Below are positions 12,126-23,990 of a DNA stretch of 64,000 nucleotides, one piece after another. The notes beneath the pieces are model-generated. The model searched no databases, was not told where the DNA came from, and worked only from the letters and a program-made list of their open reading frames with translations. Source of the stretch: Sycobia sp. Sy_11 (taxonomy: Eukaryota > Arthropoda > Insecta > Hymenoptera > Epichrysomallidae); the NCBI GenBank assembly GCA_018907035.1, contig JACCIC010000037.1, positions 1,171,501 to 1,235,500 of the forward strand, read 5' to 3'. Position numbers and translations under genes: made by a program. Position 1 is the first letter of the stretch; every line of letters begins with the position of its first letter.

Positions 12126-14880
12126 TAATTGTGTATCGAGTTTTAATGTAGATTTAGTTAAGGAAGCGTGAAATCGTAAATGAGAAAAGGTAAAAGAATC
12201 TGCATTTTGTGTAGCTTATAGCATCAATGACGATTATATATGTATATAATTTTCTTTCACTCAACATCGTAAATGGTACAAAAGAAATTGATAGTAAGTT
12301 AACGTTTCATAAATCAATAAAATATTTTTTCATAAATTATTACAACATTTAAAATCTCTAAAAGATATTTTAAATAGATAACTATATTTAACACAACATT
12401 CTACAGACAAACAATTTATTAAACAGATAAATACATTTTTAGTTACTAAATAACTTACGTAATTAAGAAATATATAATCGATAATTTATGATATTCAACT
12501 TTATCAATTCGATATTATTTTTTATAATATTTTTACTTACATATTTGAAATAAGTTTTAGTTACCACATGTGCGCGACAGGTTTAGAACGCGAAAAGAAA
12601 TACAATAATTTACAGTTAATGGATATGGAGGCAGTTTTCCATCGATTTCGTAACTTTCCCAGATTTACAACAATTCAGACCTATCACTCCTTACCAAAAA
12701 TACCTGAACTTTACGACGATATGGTCAGAAGCCACGAAAAGAGGCGATTACACGCAACAGTTATCTACGCGTAGTTGGGTTTAATGTTTCATATCGTAAT
12801 TGTTTTTGGATGTAAGGACACACATAGTTAGATATATTTATGTTATTTCAAGTTTTTGTAGGTTTACTTATAGTATTATATGATATAAACAAGAACGCTA
12901 TATAAAACCTTTGGATTCATGAAATATTCATAATTGATTGAATTAAAATACATAATAAGTATTTGGTGGGTTTAAATTAAAATAGGAAACAAAGTATATA
13001 AAAATACATTTTAATATATATTACAAGAATGAAAAAGGAATTGATTTGGAAAGATGAATTTGAATTAGTTTAAAATTGGGCTTTTGAGTATCGCGTCTGG
13101 GTAGAAACGGAGTGAGAGTTGTAAAATACAGAGTACAGTATAACTCGACCGACGCATCGGGTAAATCCTAAACTTTGTGTATTAGATTTTAATTGCAGGA
13201 ATGTTCGAAAAAGCAAATAATGTAGTAAACTTGTTAAATTGCTGCTTCTCTCTTGTTATTAAGAGTATATATTTTGTTTTTTTATTGAGCATCTAAGTTC
13301 TTTTAATTTTACAAACCATATGACCAATCTGAACTTTAATTTAGACCGTAATCATTTATTAAATTACAGTTTATCATTATTACATATGTGTATTAATATA
13401 TACCTATATATGAAAGTAAGCATATATAACACACACACACACACACACATTTTTTTAAAATTAGAAATTACTATAAAAAAACACTATAGTTTGTTTAATA
13501 TTTAAAAATTTACGCCACTTTAAATCTTTTTGCGGAGAATCTGAGTAATTTTACATCAACGACATGCAACAGCAAAGAAAAGATTTTTTTTTGCATAGAA
13601 TTATTATCGGCGATTATACTATTATGTAATTATAATATAATATAATATAATAATGTATTACGAGATATATTAGAATATATAGCGAACTATCAACATCCGT
13701 GTTAAAGCCCAAATATCTGGGAATCAAAGCGACTAATCTGTATTTGATGAAATCGGAGGGATGTCATTTATTGCGAACTGTTAAGCAGCGTGTATTACCC
13801 ATTATCTTAAGTCTCAACCGATTGAACTAATAGTTTAAAGCATGCATTAATGAAAACACAGTCGAAGCAATCCCAAAGATACCGCAAGGTCATTTCGCTT
13901 GCATTTTAAAAATTTATTGTTTTCATGTAGAGTTATCTTTCGAACTCAATTTTATCAAATTTCTATTCTATAAAGAAGAAAATATTTACGAATAAAATTT
14001 TCTTAAAATTACTGCCCATATGCTTGGTAAATAATAATTGATTACCGTATAACTATTAAGCTTGGAAATTCTTGCATTCCAATGATTTTCCACTCGAAAC
14101 TTTACTGAAAAGTAATTCCCAAGTATCTTCAATTCAGGAAACAACTTATTCAGAAAGTTGACTGCATGCTTTCTACACGCTTTTGTAGATACTTAATTCG
14201 AATGCGTTGGGAAGTTTGTTCCAACGTGTTCGCAGCTTTTTACATTTGCAGAAAAAAAATACTTCAATCATATCTCCAACAATAGTTAAAGAATATGATT
14301 CTAATTTAAGCACAAAATACTCAACTTCACTAAACCGGACTTTAATAACCACAAGCCTACGAATTTCGAACGTTTATATACACAACCCAAAATTTATAGT
14401 TTTAACATTATTTTAAGTTTACGGCCAATTCCAAAAATTCCTCAATGTCTATATATAAATGTGAATGTGGCATCGCAAAAAGCATTTACAAGACGTACTG
14501 CTCTCTTCCGCCAGTTATTTTTCGGATTTGTTATCCTATGTTATTCTCCTTTTATTATAAAGCCGCGGTTCGAAAAGAGCCAATTAGTAAATTGCTTTAT
14601 TAGTTTTTACAATTTACATCTTCGAAATTGATCTCGAATGAAATTGTACATTACTAATTAAGAAAAAATAGGATATAGAAAAAAAATGAATCTATCCTCC
14701 ATTACAATTGGAAAATGCACGCAGGATCGAAAAGTTTCTAAACGGTATATCCCAACGTCATTACGGAAGATTCGGAAGAATTATGGAAAAAGAATTAGCG
14801 ATAACAAGAGGGGGGTAGCGGCGGAGAAAAATTTTTTCCCCCGCCACATTCGATCAGTTCGGCATCAGTACTAAATCAAG
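12126..14880. other. Mostly AT-rich noncoding stretch
   Basis: No gene called. A 68-codon frame at 12568-12774 is less AT-biased than its surroundings, but it has no recognisable domain and lacks clear splice context. A (CA)n tract lies at 13429-13449 and a degenerate TAATA run near 13630. Confidence 0.5.
13429..13449. repeat. (CA)n microsatellite
   Basis: AC/CA dinucleotide run of about 21 bases. Confidence 0.95.
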
Positions 14881-15193
14881 CTTCGTTCAGGCAATTAACG
14901 CGGATTCGCATCGATCCAGTACGCTAAGATGTATAGCAGGGCGTTTGCGCTCCTTCGTCTCCATCCGTTATATTGCGATTTGACGATTGCGACTGTAAGA
15001 AAGGGAGTGGCGAGGAGTGTGGTCGGAGGGGAACGAATGAAAGACAACGTAGCATCGATCACCCCCCCCCCGTTGTTTCCAAGCGCATTAAATAGGAAAA
15101 TAACCCTAGACAATGCGTCCGATGCCGCTGCCCCCTGCCATAAAACAGACTATATACCATCGTAATATCGATGGTGCGCATGGTATGTATGTG

Positions 15194-15233
<40 letters not shown>

Positions 15234-15480
15234 CGCAAAGTAATGCAGGCTCTGTGATACTGCCGCAGTGGGTGCAGACGCGCGCGCCTCGACAGATTAA
15301 TAGGGATGCTTTCTCGAAGTTGCGTCGGCGCGGCGGCGACGCTTCTATCTGCGTTAACGCTCTTATCTATAAATGTGCCCGTGTGGCGCCCTCGTTACGT
15401 TTAGTTTTGATATAAGCATCAGAGTTGTCAGATATATATTGCGCGCGCGAATTACGACTGAGACTACATAGCTGACCTAT
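14881..15480. other. GC-rich island flanking an (AT)n tract, candidate regulatory DNA
   Basis: Two CpG-rich segments (about 14880-15180 and 15240-15480) lie either side of an (AT)n tract. They include a run of ten C (15062-15071) and CG-alternating words such as GCGCGCG. Overlapping open frames on both strands (14895-15165) are composition artefacts. I cannot tell an enhancer from an untranslated exon. Confidence 0.35.
15197..15230. repeat. (AT)n microsatellite
   Basis: AT dinucleotide run of about 34 bases, preceded by a few TATG units. Confidence 0.97.
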
Positions 15481-17323
15481 AATTTAATGGGCACAACGAA
15501 ATGACAATGACACTGGAGTATTAGAAAAATCGGAGGTGTCTTATCTTTTTGCTTTGCTTTGTACCTAATTAAGATGAGATTATAGTTTGTAGTGAAAGAA
15601 AAATATATTGTAGCAATTTATTGATTATTGAATGGGATTTCTATTTAATGAAACCTTTATATAGCTAAAATATTTATTTGTCTTTTTTTAATGCTTTTTG
15701 GAGTATTAAAACTATGCACATTCCTGGACGCTTTCACCAATAATTATAAAATAACTCTGAAATATTTATTTTGATGTGTAAATAAATGAATTTGATTTTT
15801 TTAACATTTACTAATTATAAGTATTATAAAATCATGCAAGGAAAGAAAACTTCCGAAAAGCTTAACGAGATCATAGCATAAAATTAGTAAAGTAGAAGTG
15901 TTTGGTTTTGAAAGTATAAAAGAAGATTATATTATGTAAAAATATGTTGATCAATTATTACTGGCTTATTACTTAGGTCGAGTAGACTAAATTATTACTT
16001 CTCATCAAAAATACTATAATTTGTCTATAGTATCTTTAGTATCTGTAGTATAGTAAGCATAGACGATGTATATATAATAAATTTTTTATATAAACTTCAA
16101 TAACTAATATAACTATACAACTATAACGAAATATCATCTTTATTCCAAGTCTCGCGGTCAATAATCAAACGTTCTTAATTCTTATTTGTTATAAAACTTT
16201 TCCTCGTTTCTGTATTATTTCATTAGCTTAGATAATTTAAATAGCATTGATTTGTTAATAGCAAATAAAGTTGTTTACTATTAATAAATCATTTTGTTAA
16301 AGTTTAAATTGTTATACCAGCATGCGAATAGATTCCGAAGCTACACTTTTTACATCAAATCTTTATAATGCAATTCTTACTGTAGAAATTGTTTTTTCAA
16401 TGTAACATTGATAAAACGTTGTTTCGCCACGAGATTTTAGTTAAATTGATTTCTGCGTAACTAGTTCATATAAATATTCACATATATAGGTAAGAATACT
16501 AAATTAGAAATAGGATGGCAATCAATTCGATTTGATTTTTTGCGCTTCAGTAAAATTTGGTTTATATTTTGCTTACGGTGTTATTCGAGAACTTTCTGTT
16601 TGAACAAAACTACAAAATGATCAGTATTGATATAGTTGTCTAGGAATTTTTTCATATACGTCTTTTAGTAGGCATTTGAATAATGTTGTACGAAGTTCTG
16701 ATTATACGAGATTTTCAACATTTAATGTTTCTTGGGATTTTTAATTAGTCAAGAAAATTTTTATTTAAAAAGTAATAAAAGTACGTTACTATATTCAAGC
16801 AAGTTTTGATTTATATAACTAACTATTCAGTTAATTGTAGTATTCTAACTTGATTTTTGAAGATTAATTATATAACTGAAACGTTATAACTTTCTAATAT
16901 ATGGTATAAAAGAAGCACTTGAAGAAGCCTCGCATTCTGAGAAATGCATATGAAGCTATTGCTACTTGAGATAGTCTACATTATATTTTAATTTTTAATT
17001 TTTCAAGATTTTTAGGCAAATCTATCATCACTAGAATGGAATAGTAAAATGAATATTAATTCCTCGACGTAATGTATTTATATATTTGAGTTAAGTCTTT
17101 AAAAAGAGTATCTTCTTTTTAACCTCGATATATAAATTTATATATAAATAATGAGATCAGTGCGCACTCGAGTGAGCAGAAATGTCTAATTATAAAAAAT
17201 GTAACTTCTAAAGTTTCACGTTTGATTGTAGAATTAATTAGACTGGACGTATCTAACAGTTAAAAGCGTTTCCTCCAGCAATCTTGATATCGTGAAAATC
17301 ATTGCACCCAAAACAAAAAAAGA
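15481..17323. other. AT-rich noncoding stretch, no gene seen
   Basis: No supported gene, RNA or element. Confidence 0.6.
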
Positions 17324-17548
17324 ATTGGAACACCGGGCTACGTAACATTAATTAAAACATAAAGTGCATTAATCAAATCTATTTTAGACTATGGATCAAT
17401 AGTATACGATTCAACTTCGACATTGATATGTAACGCGGGAACCAGAATAGCGATTGGAGCTTTTAGAAGAAGCTTATCTAGAGCAATTTTTAGGAGAGCT
17501 AATTTGGCATCACTAGAAGCTCTTACGTTTCCTTTATACGATGAATGA
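17324..17548 (+). pseudogene. Non-LTR retrotransposon reverse transcriptase relic 1
   Basis: From 17345 one reading frame gives a peptide with one internal stop (TAA at 17360-17362) that reads ...SALIKSILDYGSIVYDS... followed by ...RIAIGAFRRS... . The K-S-x-x-DYG-x-x-VY block followed by R-x-A-x-GAFR is characteristic of the C-terminal (thumb/connection) part of Jockey-like insect non-LTR reverse transcriptases. The frame closes at TGA 17546-17548. The catalytic YxDD part is not present nearby, so this is a truncated, dead fragment. The match is from family knowledge; no search was run. Confidence 0.75.
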
Positions 17549-19020
17549 CACAAATATCTATTTATTTCATAATTTGAAAGTACTTAAAAATATAAATTAC
17601 TCCCTGTAATATTGTCCTTTAGAATTTTTATTCCCTTAAAGTTCTATTAAATACCAACGTTTGTATTGGAAAATTAATCTTCTTTGGAATATTTTAATTA
17701 TTATGCAATGTTGATATGCTTATATTAATCATTAATCAATATAGTAGGTAATTATTCGAATTAATATTTAAGATAATTCAAATATCTGATGCTGCAAAAT
17801 GTTTTATACGAAAAATTAAAATATTCTTTTTTTATCATATGAAAATTCATATGATAGAGAAGGAAGTTTAAAAATCATTGGAAATTTTTCATCAGATAAT
17901 TTTTTTTCATTCATCGAGGCTATATTTGGTATTTATAATTAAAATTACTTTAATAGATTTGTGAAAATAAAAGTATTATATATTTTAATAAATCTTGCAT
18001 GTGCTGTTAGTAGTCTGAGAATTTGAATAATTTTGATCATTTATACAGATTGTATAATATAACATGTATAACTTTGTAAAATTCTACGTTCGTTAAAATA
18101 GTACTGTAATTTTTAATGTTCATAAATTATTGGCAACTTAAAGTTTAATTGAATATAATTTTTTTAAGCAATTGCATATTAAAAGCTATTTATTATTTTC
18201 AGCAATATGAATTATCAATTGAAAATTGATTGTCTGAGATAAAAAATGCTACTTGTATTACTAAAAATGATACTCCTCTTTAATAATTTCTTTTACATCT
18301 AAAGTAATGAGTAGAAGCTTTTTGTAGGTGTTTCTGTAGCCACTTTTCATTTATTTAATCTTATAACATTTAAGTTAACTTATATAGCAATATATGTCAG
18401 ATGTTATCAATACATATTTAAATTTCAAACTAAATTAACAAAATGTATTTTTATTCAATGAGCATAGCGAGCGACTGCAGTGATTATTGGATCGTGTATT
18501 CACTGAGGAGCTTATTCGCAACGGAAATAGTATTATAAAATATTATTATAAAATAGCTATTATAAAATATTCGTATAGAATATTATAGACATCTTTTTTG
18601 ATAATTTACATATCTTGCGTAAGTTGAATGGAGAAATTAATAGTATTTTCTATATAAAATATTATTATTTTACTAAGATACGTTTCATGTATTACTCGGC
18701 TCTTTTCAAGTATTAAAATTAAGTTTTAGAAAAAGCACTAATATTGAATAAATTTATAAAGGGGACATAACTAAATCCCACAATAAATAATTTACAATAA
18801 TAAAAAGTTGATGAATAAATTGCTCTAATGCTTAAAAAGCGAAATTTATGCATGGGACGCCTCGTACACAAATCAGAGATATTTTACACAACATAGAGAC
18901 CATTTGTTTCGTATTCTTGTACACTATGTTATCTATTATACTATTATGTAACAGCAGTGGCTAAGATTTAAATATAATTATTCAAATGTATATGTAGAAT
19001 GATTTCGGAAGCCCTTGCAT
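17549..19020. other. AT-rich noncoding stretch, no gene seen
   Basis: Contains a short inverted repeat at 17834-17855 (ATCATATGAA arms) and a degenerate ATTATAAAATA tandem run at about 18527-18570. No gene is supported. Confidence 0.55.
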
Positions 19021-19545
19021 GCTGAGTGAAAAACAAATTAGAGAGACCGTATGCGCGCGACAGTTTTCACACAACATATGCGTTAAATGGGAAGCGCGCG
19101 GGCAGCGCGTATTAATTTATATACTTACTCGGTGGACGTGCGCATCTGCAGTCGCAACGGGGCCGCCTCGCGCGGTGGTTCTATAGGTGCACAGGCGCCG
19201 ATCTGGGTGAATTATCGAAGTCGCGGATCTGCATTCTTTTCGAGAGGGGTTAGCTGTCACGGATGCCTCACTTGACCAACCGGCGCATGGGCGCCACGCG
19301 ACGACAACAATTGGGTTAGGGATCGCTCGAGAACCCGCCTTATATCAGGCTTCGAGTGGCATTACGTCGCTGCGGCGGGCTCCCCCTTTCGACGCATTAT
19401 AATTTTTTCTCCACGTCGCTCAATTTCGGCGCTCGGATTCGGATTTGTCCCGCTCGCTTCCGTTCCCGCTTTTTCATTATTACATGCACTTGGAACGGAG
19501 ATCACCACGATTCTATTGGATTATTCGCTTGCCAATTATTAATGG
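19021..19545. other. GC-rich high-complexity island, candidate regulatory DNA
   Basis: About 500 bases of CpG-rich sequence with many GCGCGC words, a purine/pyrimidine-balanced composition and an ACAACAATTG (SOX-like) word near 19306. Two plus-strand open frames (19087-19275 and 19356-19628) overlap it, but neither shows a domain, and the second continues into AT-rich DNA without a compositional break. It could be an enhancer or an untranslated exon. Confidence 0.35.
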
Positions 19546-21139
19546 ATATGAAAACTGATTTGCTAGTCGCGAGGCTTAGGAAATTTAGGTTCCTATACCG
19601 TTATTATAATTCGTTTGATAATGATTAGTTTACAACATGAATTACGACAAGATGGCAAAAATTAGAAAATTATAAATGAACTTCTTCGCTTTACTAATAT
19701 TTATTATTAGATTTGTGTTTTGTTTCATATGCTTTTTATTTACAGTTATTTATTTTATTTTATGTATTATAGTTTTCTTTTGTTTTTCATTTTTTCAATT
19801 TTTTTTTCATTTTTAACACCTCTTTATTCTTAAAATAATTTTTTATTTTATAATATCTTTAATATTTATGATTCAACACGTCTCTCTAACGATACTCTCT
19901 TTAATTGCGTGGTAAATTTTTACGACAATGCGTCAATGGACCAAGAGTGCAAGTTGAAGTTGAAGTCACTGAGTTATGACGCTTTTACTTCAACTGTTCA
20001 ACCAAAATGGGTCTCTTAACTCTTTTAATATACAAAATTTAATATTTCTACCTTAAATTTTATGAATCTGACGTGAGCTGACTTCGCCACAAACTCGTAG
20101 AATCAAATTACATCTCTTATAAACGATAAAAAAGGCATGAGTATATGTATAAGCGAAACAGAGTACACTTATTCTTAATGGAGTACACACAGATCAGTTT
20201 ATGATAAACTTAAATTATAAAATCCATTTTATTTCAGAACTTAAAAATAGATAAATACCTAAATGAGAGATTATAATATTTTTAGAATTTTTTTCTTCAT
20301 ATTTGACAAAGAATGCATTATTAGGTATATATTCAATATTATGTAGTTTGCACATATCTGCATTATGTAAATTATTTTAACCTATATTTAAGATACAGTT
20401 TTAAATATATGTTGCAGTCCAACTAGCTTCGTGGTATCGGTGCCTTGTTTTTATTCTATATCTTAAATTGATTTAATTGATAAAGCGAAATAAATAACTT
20501 AATATAAGCTAGTCTTCGCGAAGGAAATTCAAAGAGCAATAACTCCTTATAATATCGAACAAAATTTTGAAAAATTATCAATGCCAACGAAAGTATAACA
20601 ATAGATTCTTACGACAGAAGCTGGACAGACGATCGTCTAGAATCAATTATGGATAGAATACACATAAGACTTATCTCAAAAGGCTAGTAAAATATCCATT
20701 TTTCTCAATAAAAAGTATCGCAGGCGAATAAAAAAACAAAAAAGTACAAGATAAAAACCTTATAAATTCCACTCATTCCCAATGAAATAATAATAAGATC
20801 TGTGAAAAAAAATGAATACATATAAAATAACAAATAAATCATATACGAGATAAATTAAATCAATCTGGAAGAGCCCATATCTTGTCTTTCATCTTTAAAC
20901 CGAAGAAAAAATTTGACCCGAAACACTACAATTAATGTTCGAAGGTACACTTGTTTGTCTAATAAAATGGTAGTCTACATTATATGTAAACAAACAAAAC
21001 ATATAGCTAAAATATGTTTAAATCCAAATAAATATGAACGGACATATCGACAAAGATAGAGGAAGTAGGAAAACAATCATACCTCAGGTTATACAATATA
21101 CTGAAATGGAGTCTCTCGTAAACACATTAAAGTCAACAA
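19546..21139. other. AT-rich noncoding stretch, possibly decayed retroelement at its right end
   Basis: No gene seen. The part from about 20500 onward is A-rich on the plus strand and directly precedes the second reverse transcriptase relic, so it may be more of the same decayed element. I could not read a convincing protein from it. Confidence 0.45.
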
Positions 21140-21407
21140 GATATTCAAAAACATGAAACGAAAATACTAGGAATGACTTAAAAACAACATATGATCGACA
21201 TATAAAAACAATAAAAATGAAAAAGTGCGCAAAAAGAATAGATTATTAAAATCGTTGTTTTCTGAAAATTGGTATGCGGACAAGAAAGGTACGATTATTT
21301 ATCAAACTGTAACTGAATCTAAATTTGATTATGGCTCAATTGTGTGCGCTTCTTATAGTAAATATATAACCGCGCTATTCGGTAAACAGTATCTTAGCAG
21401 AAACTAG
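21140..21407 (+). pseudogene. Non-LTR retrotransposon reverse transcriptase relic 2
   Basis: The open frame 21225-21407 contains ...LLKSLFSENWYADKKG... then ...TESKFDYGSIVCASYSK.... W-x-AD-x-K followed by E-S-K-x-DYG-SIV is the same C-terminal reverse transcriptase region as at 17324-17548. Just upstream, in another frame, a DLKTTYDRHIKTIKMKKC-like stretch fits the usual preceding 'HI..IK.KC' block, implying a frameshift near 21225. Catalytic motifs are not visible. Dead fragment, Jockey-like by resemblance. Confidence 0.7.
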
Positions 21408-23415
21408 AATACGCCTATTAAAATTCAGGCGCACAGTTAACCTTAAACTATGCATGCAAAATTTCAATACTGGGAAATGACTTTAGAAAACCGATAGAAT
21501 GAACTAATTTTTAAAATATAGGGAATATGAGAGACTCTGCAATAGAAAAAAATCTTAATATGTAATAAATATATACAGTAAAAGTTACCCATCAATACAT
21601 AATAGCTAAAGGATTTCCCTAAATGTCTAAATATAAATAAATAATCTAAATTAATAGCCAAAATTCTAAGAATTTGCGTTGCTATTTCCAAATGAAGCAG
21701 CGAAGAAGTGCTTAATTGAATTCATCGATTATCATGAGATCACTAAACTATTATAATTACTTTTATGAAGTCAGCAGTGAATAGAGTAGAAACAGCTATA
21801 AATATAACCACTGTGTAGTAATTATTATAATCAATATATAAATTGCTAAGATTTCTCAGTTGATGCGACCATAAATAAATAAATAAACCATTGAAATATC
21901 TGCTCAAATATTATTAATAAGAAAAATCTTATAATTAAAATTTTATTACTCTGATGTTAACTGATTTCTAAAGCAATTTGTAATTAGTTCATTATTATCA
22001 TGTGACTTAATCAAACTTTTATTCTCTTTGATCTTTATCTGAAGCTATCGCTTTTTATCATTAATAAAAAAGATTTTTAATAATCTATTAAAAAATCTTT
22101 TGTACAATGGAAACTTCCTTTTGCTGTGTGTAGGAAAAAATTGTATGTATTATTTTTTTAATTTAAATTCTTTAACTCTCGAAAAGCTTCCAATATAAAA
22201 TTTAAATTAATATATATTAGTTGTCATATAAAATAAAATGGAAATTCATACACGTGAAATTCATATTAAAATTAATAACCTTTACAAATTTAGGTCGTCT
22301 TAAATAATAGATTTGTTTTTAATTACTTTAAATAGGTAATCAAGTTGAATTACAATATTTTAACGATAAAGTAAGTTAAGCACTTACATTTATTTTAAAT
22401 ATGATCTTTATTAATTAATAGAGAAAATATTGTCAAAATTATAAACAATTAGTATATGTTCTTGGTGTACATTTGTTAAAATATAACAATTTATATATAT
22501 ACATGTATGTATAACTTTCAAAAACTTTCTTACGTACTTCGTTACGTTGTAAATTTTTTATAATCAATTTTATCAGCACGATGCTCTACTTGCTCTATAA
22601 ATATTCATCACCCAATCATCTTTAACAGAAAATAGAACTTTAATAAGTTTTTCAAAACAATACAATTCCATAAGTTAATATAAATATTAGCGATTTTATT
22701 TATGATTCTAACTGTAAATATATTGTTCTTTTTCTGTATAATATAGAATTCTATTAATTGTTTCAGGTATGTACATGCGACGCAGATTGCAGTTGAAGTA
22801 TAGTTCTTTTGTAAATGTAAGTCTATACTTAAATAGATCTTCTCATTAAAATTTTTACACAAACCTAAAAAATTAGAATCACTGTGCTAATGACTAATAT
22901 GTTCTAGATTAATTTAAGCATTTGACTTTGTTTTCAAATAGGACATGCTTAATCAGAACTGTTTCACTACTGAAACTTCGATATTGCGAATCAAGCTATT
23001 TTATAGAATTTTGCAGATATGACATTATAAATACTTAATCACTTTTAATTTTTCAATAGTCTGTTTTCAGAATAACTAAATCAGTTTATTTTATTATTCA
23101 ACAGACATTTATTTAGGCTGAAAGCTGGAGTTCAAATTTCAACTCATGAATTAATGTGTAGCTAAGTTATTTTAACAAACTAATTTTCTAACAAAGGTAA
23201 TTTTTTTATTTTTTTATGCTCCGCAAATTCTATAATTAGATATCTGACATTTAAGTGCAAATTATAAAGACAAAAATTGTATCTTCTTTTTATCTTTATT
23301 TATATAAAATGCTCTTATAAACCAAAATTTCCAAGGTTTACAGCAGTATTCAATTCGATTTTAGATTTTTATATTTTATCAGTTTTATACATCTTGATTT
23401 TATTTATATGTTATT
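21408..23415. other. AT-rich noncoding stretch, no gene seen
   Basis: No gene, RNA or element recognised. The first 100 bases may continue the retroelement relic. Confidence 0.55.
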
Positions 23416-23990
23416 TTGGTACAATTCAATACTATTAATGAACTATCACCTTTTAAAGACATTTTCTTTACATCTGGCTCGTTATATCCCAATAACGTTA
23501 ACCGGGAGAGCAATAATCGATCCTCCCTACATGCTCATCAGTTGATGTTTTTGAAATATTTCGGTAAATTTTGGAAAATTTTTGGAAAGTTTTTGAAAAA
23601 TTTCTACAGGCGCCTTCCACGCATCTTTTCATTCGACGCAGGCCAGACTGGCTATTCAATTACTGTCGTTGCGCATTTCACTATAGTCCATCTTTCCTCG
23701 CGTAAACAATACGAAGAGCCTAATGACAATCTTCGACGCCTATTGTTCTGATAAAAAAAAAAAATAAAAAAAGGCGGAAGGGGAGAGATCTTGATTCTTC
23801 GACACTGTTTTCGACTGTTCCCTTTAGGAGAGAAAAAATGAGATCGAGCTTTGTAACGACGGAGAGAGCGTTTAATTAAAGCTCGCTCTCGACTTTGACG
23901 AATGAAATTCTTCGGAGCTGAAGCATGCGACTATCTGGGGATTTTTATTATGGAACGGTGAATGTTCGTTACGTTATTGCGATTCTATAG
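23416..23990. other. High-complexity island with central palindrome, candidate regulatory DNA
   Basis: The segment is richer in G and C than its flanks. It carries homeodomain-like words (CAATTACTG near 23658, CTAATGAC near 23718). At 23864-23890 a 7-base inverted repeat (GAGAGCG / CGCTCTC) encloses the perfect palindrome TTTAATTAAA. A plus-strand 111-codon frame (23416-23751) overlaps but shows no domain, and its first half is a degenerate TTTTGGAAA run. I favour noncoding regulatory sequence. Confidence 0.4.

Noticed and set aside
23416..23751. 111-codon plus-strand open frame as a gene
   Set aside because: The first part is a degenerate TTTTGGAAA repeat and there is no recognisable domain; island annotated as noncoding.
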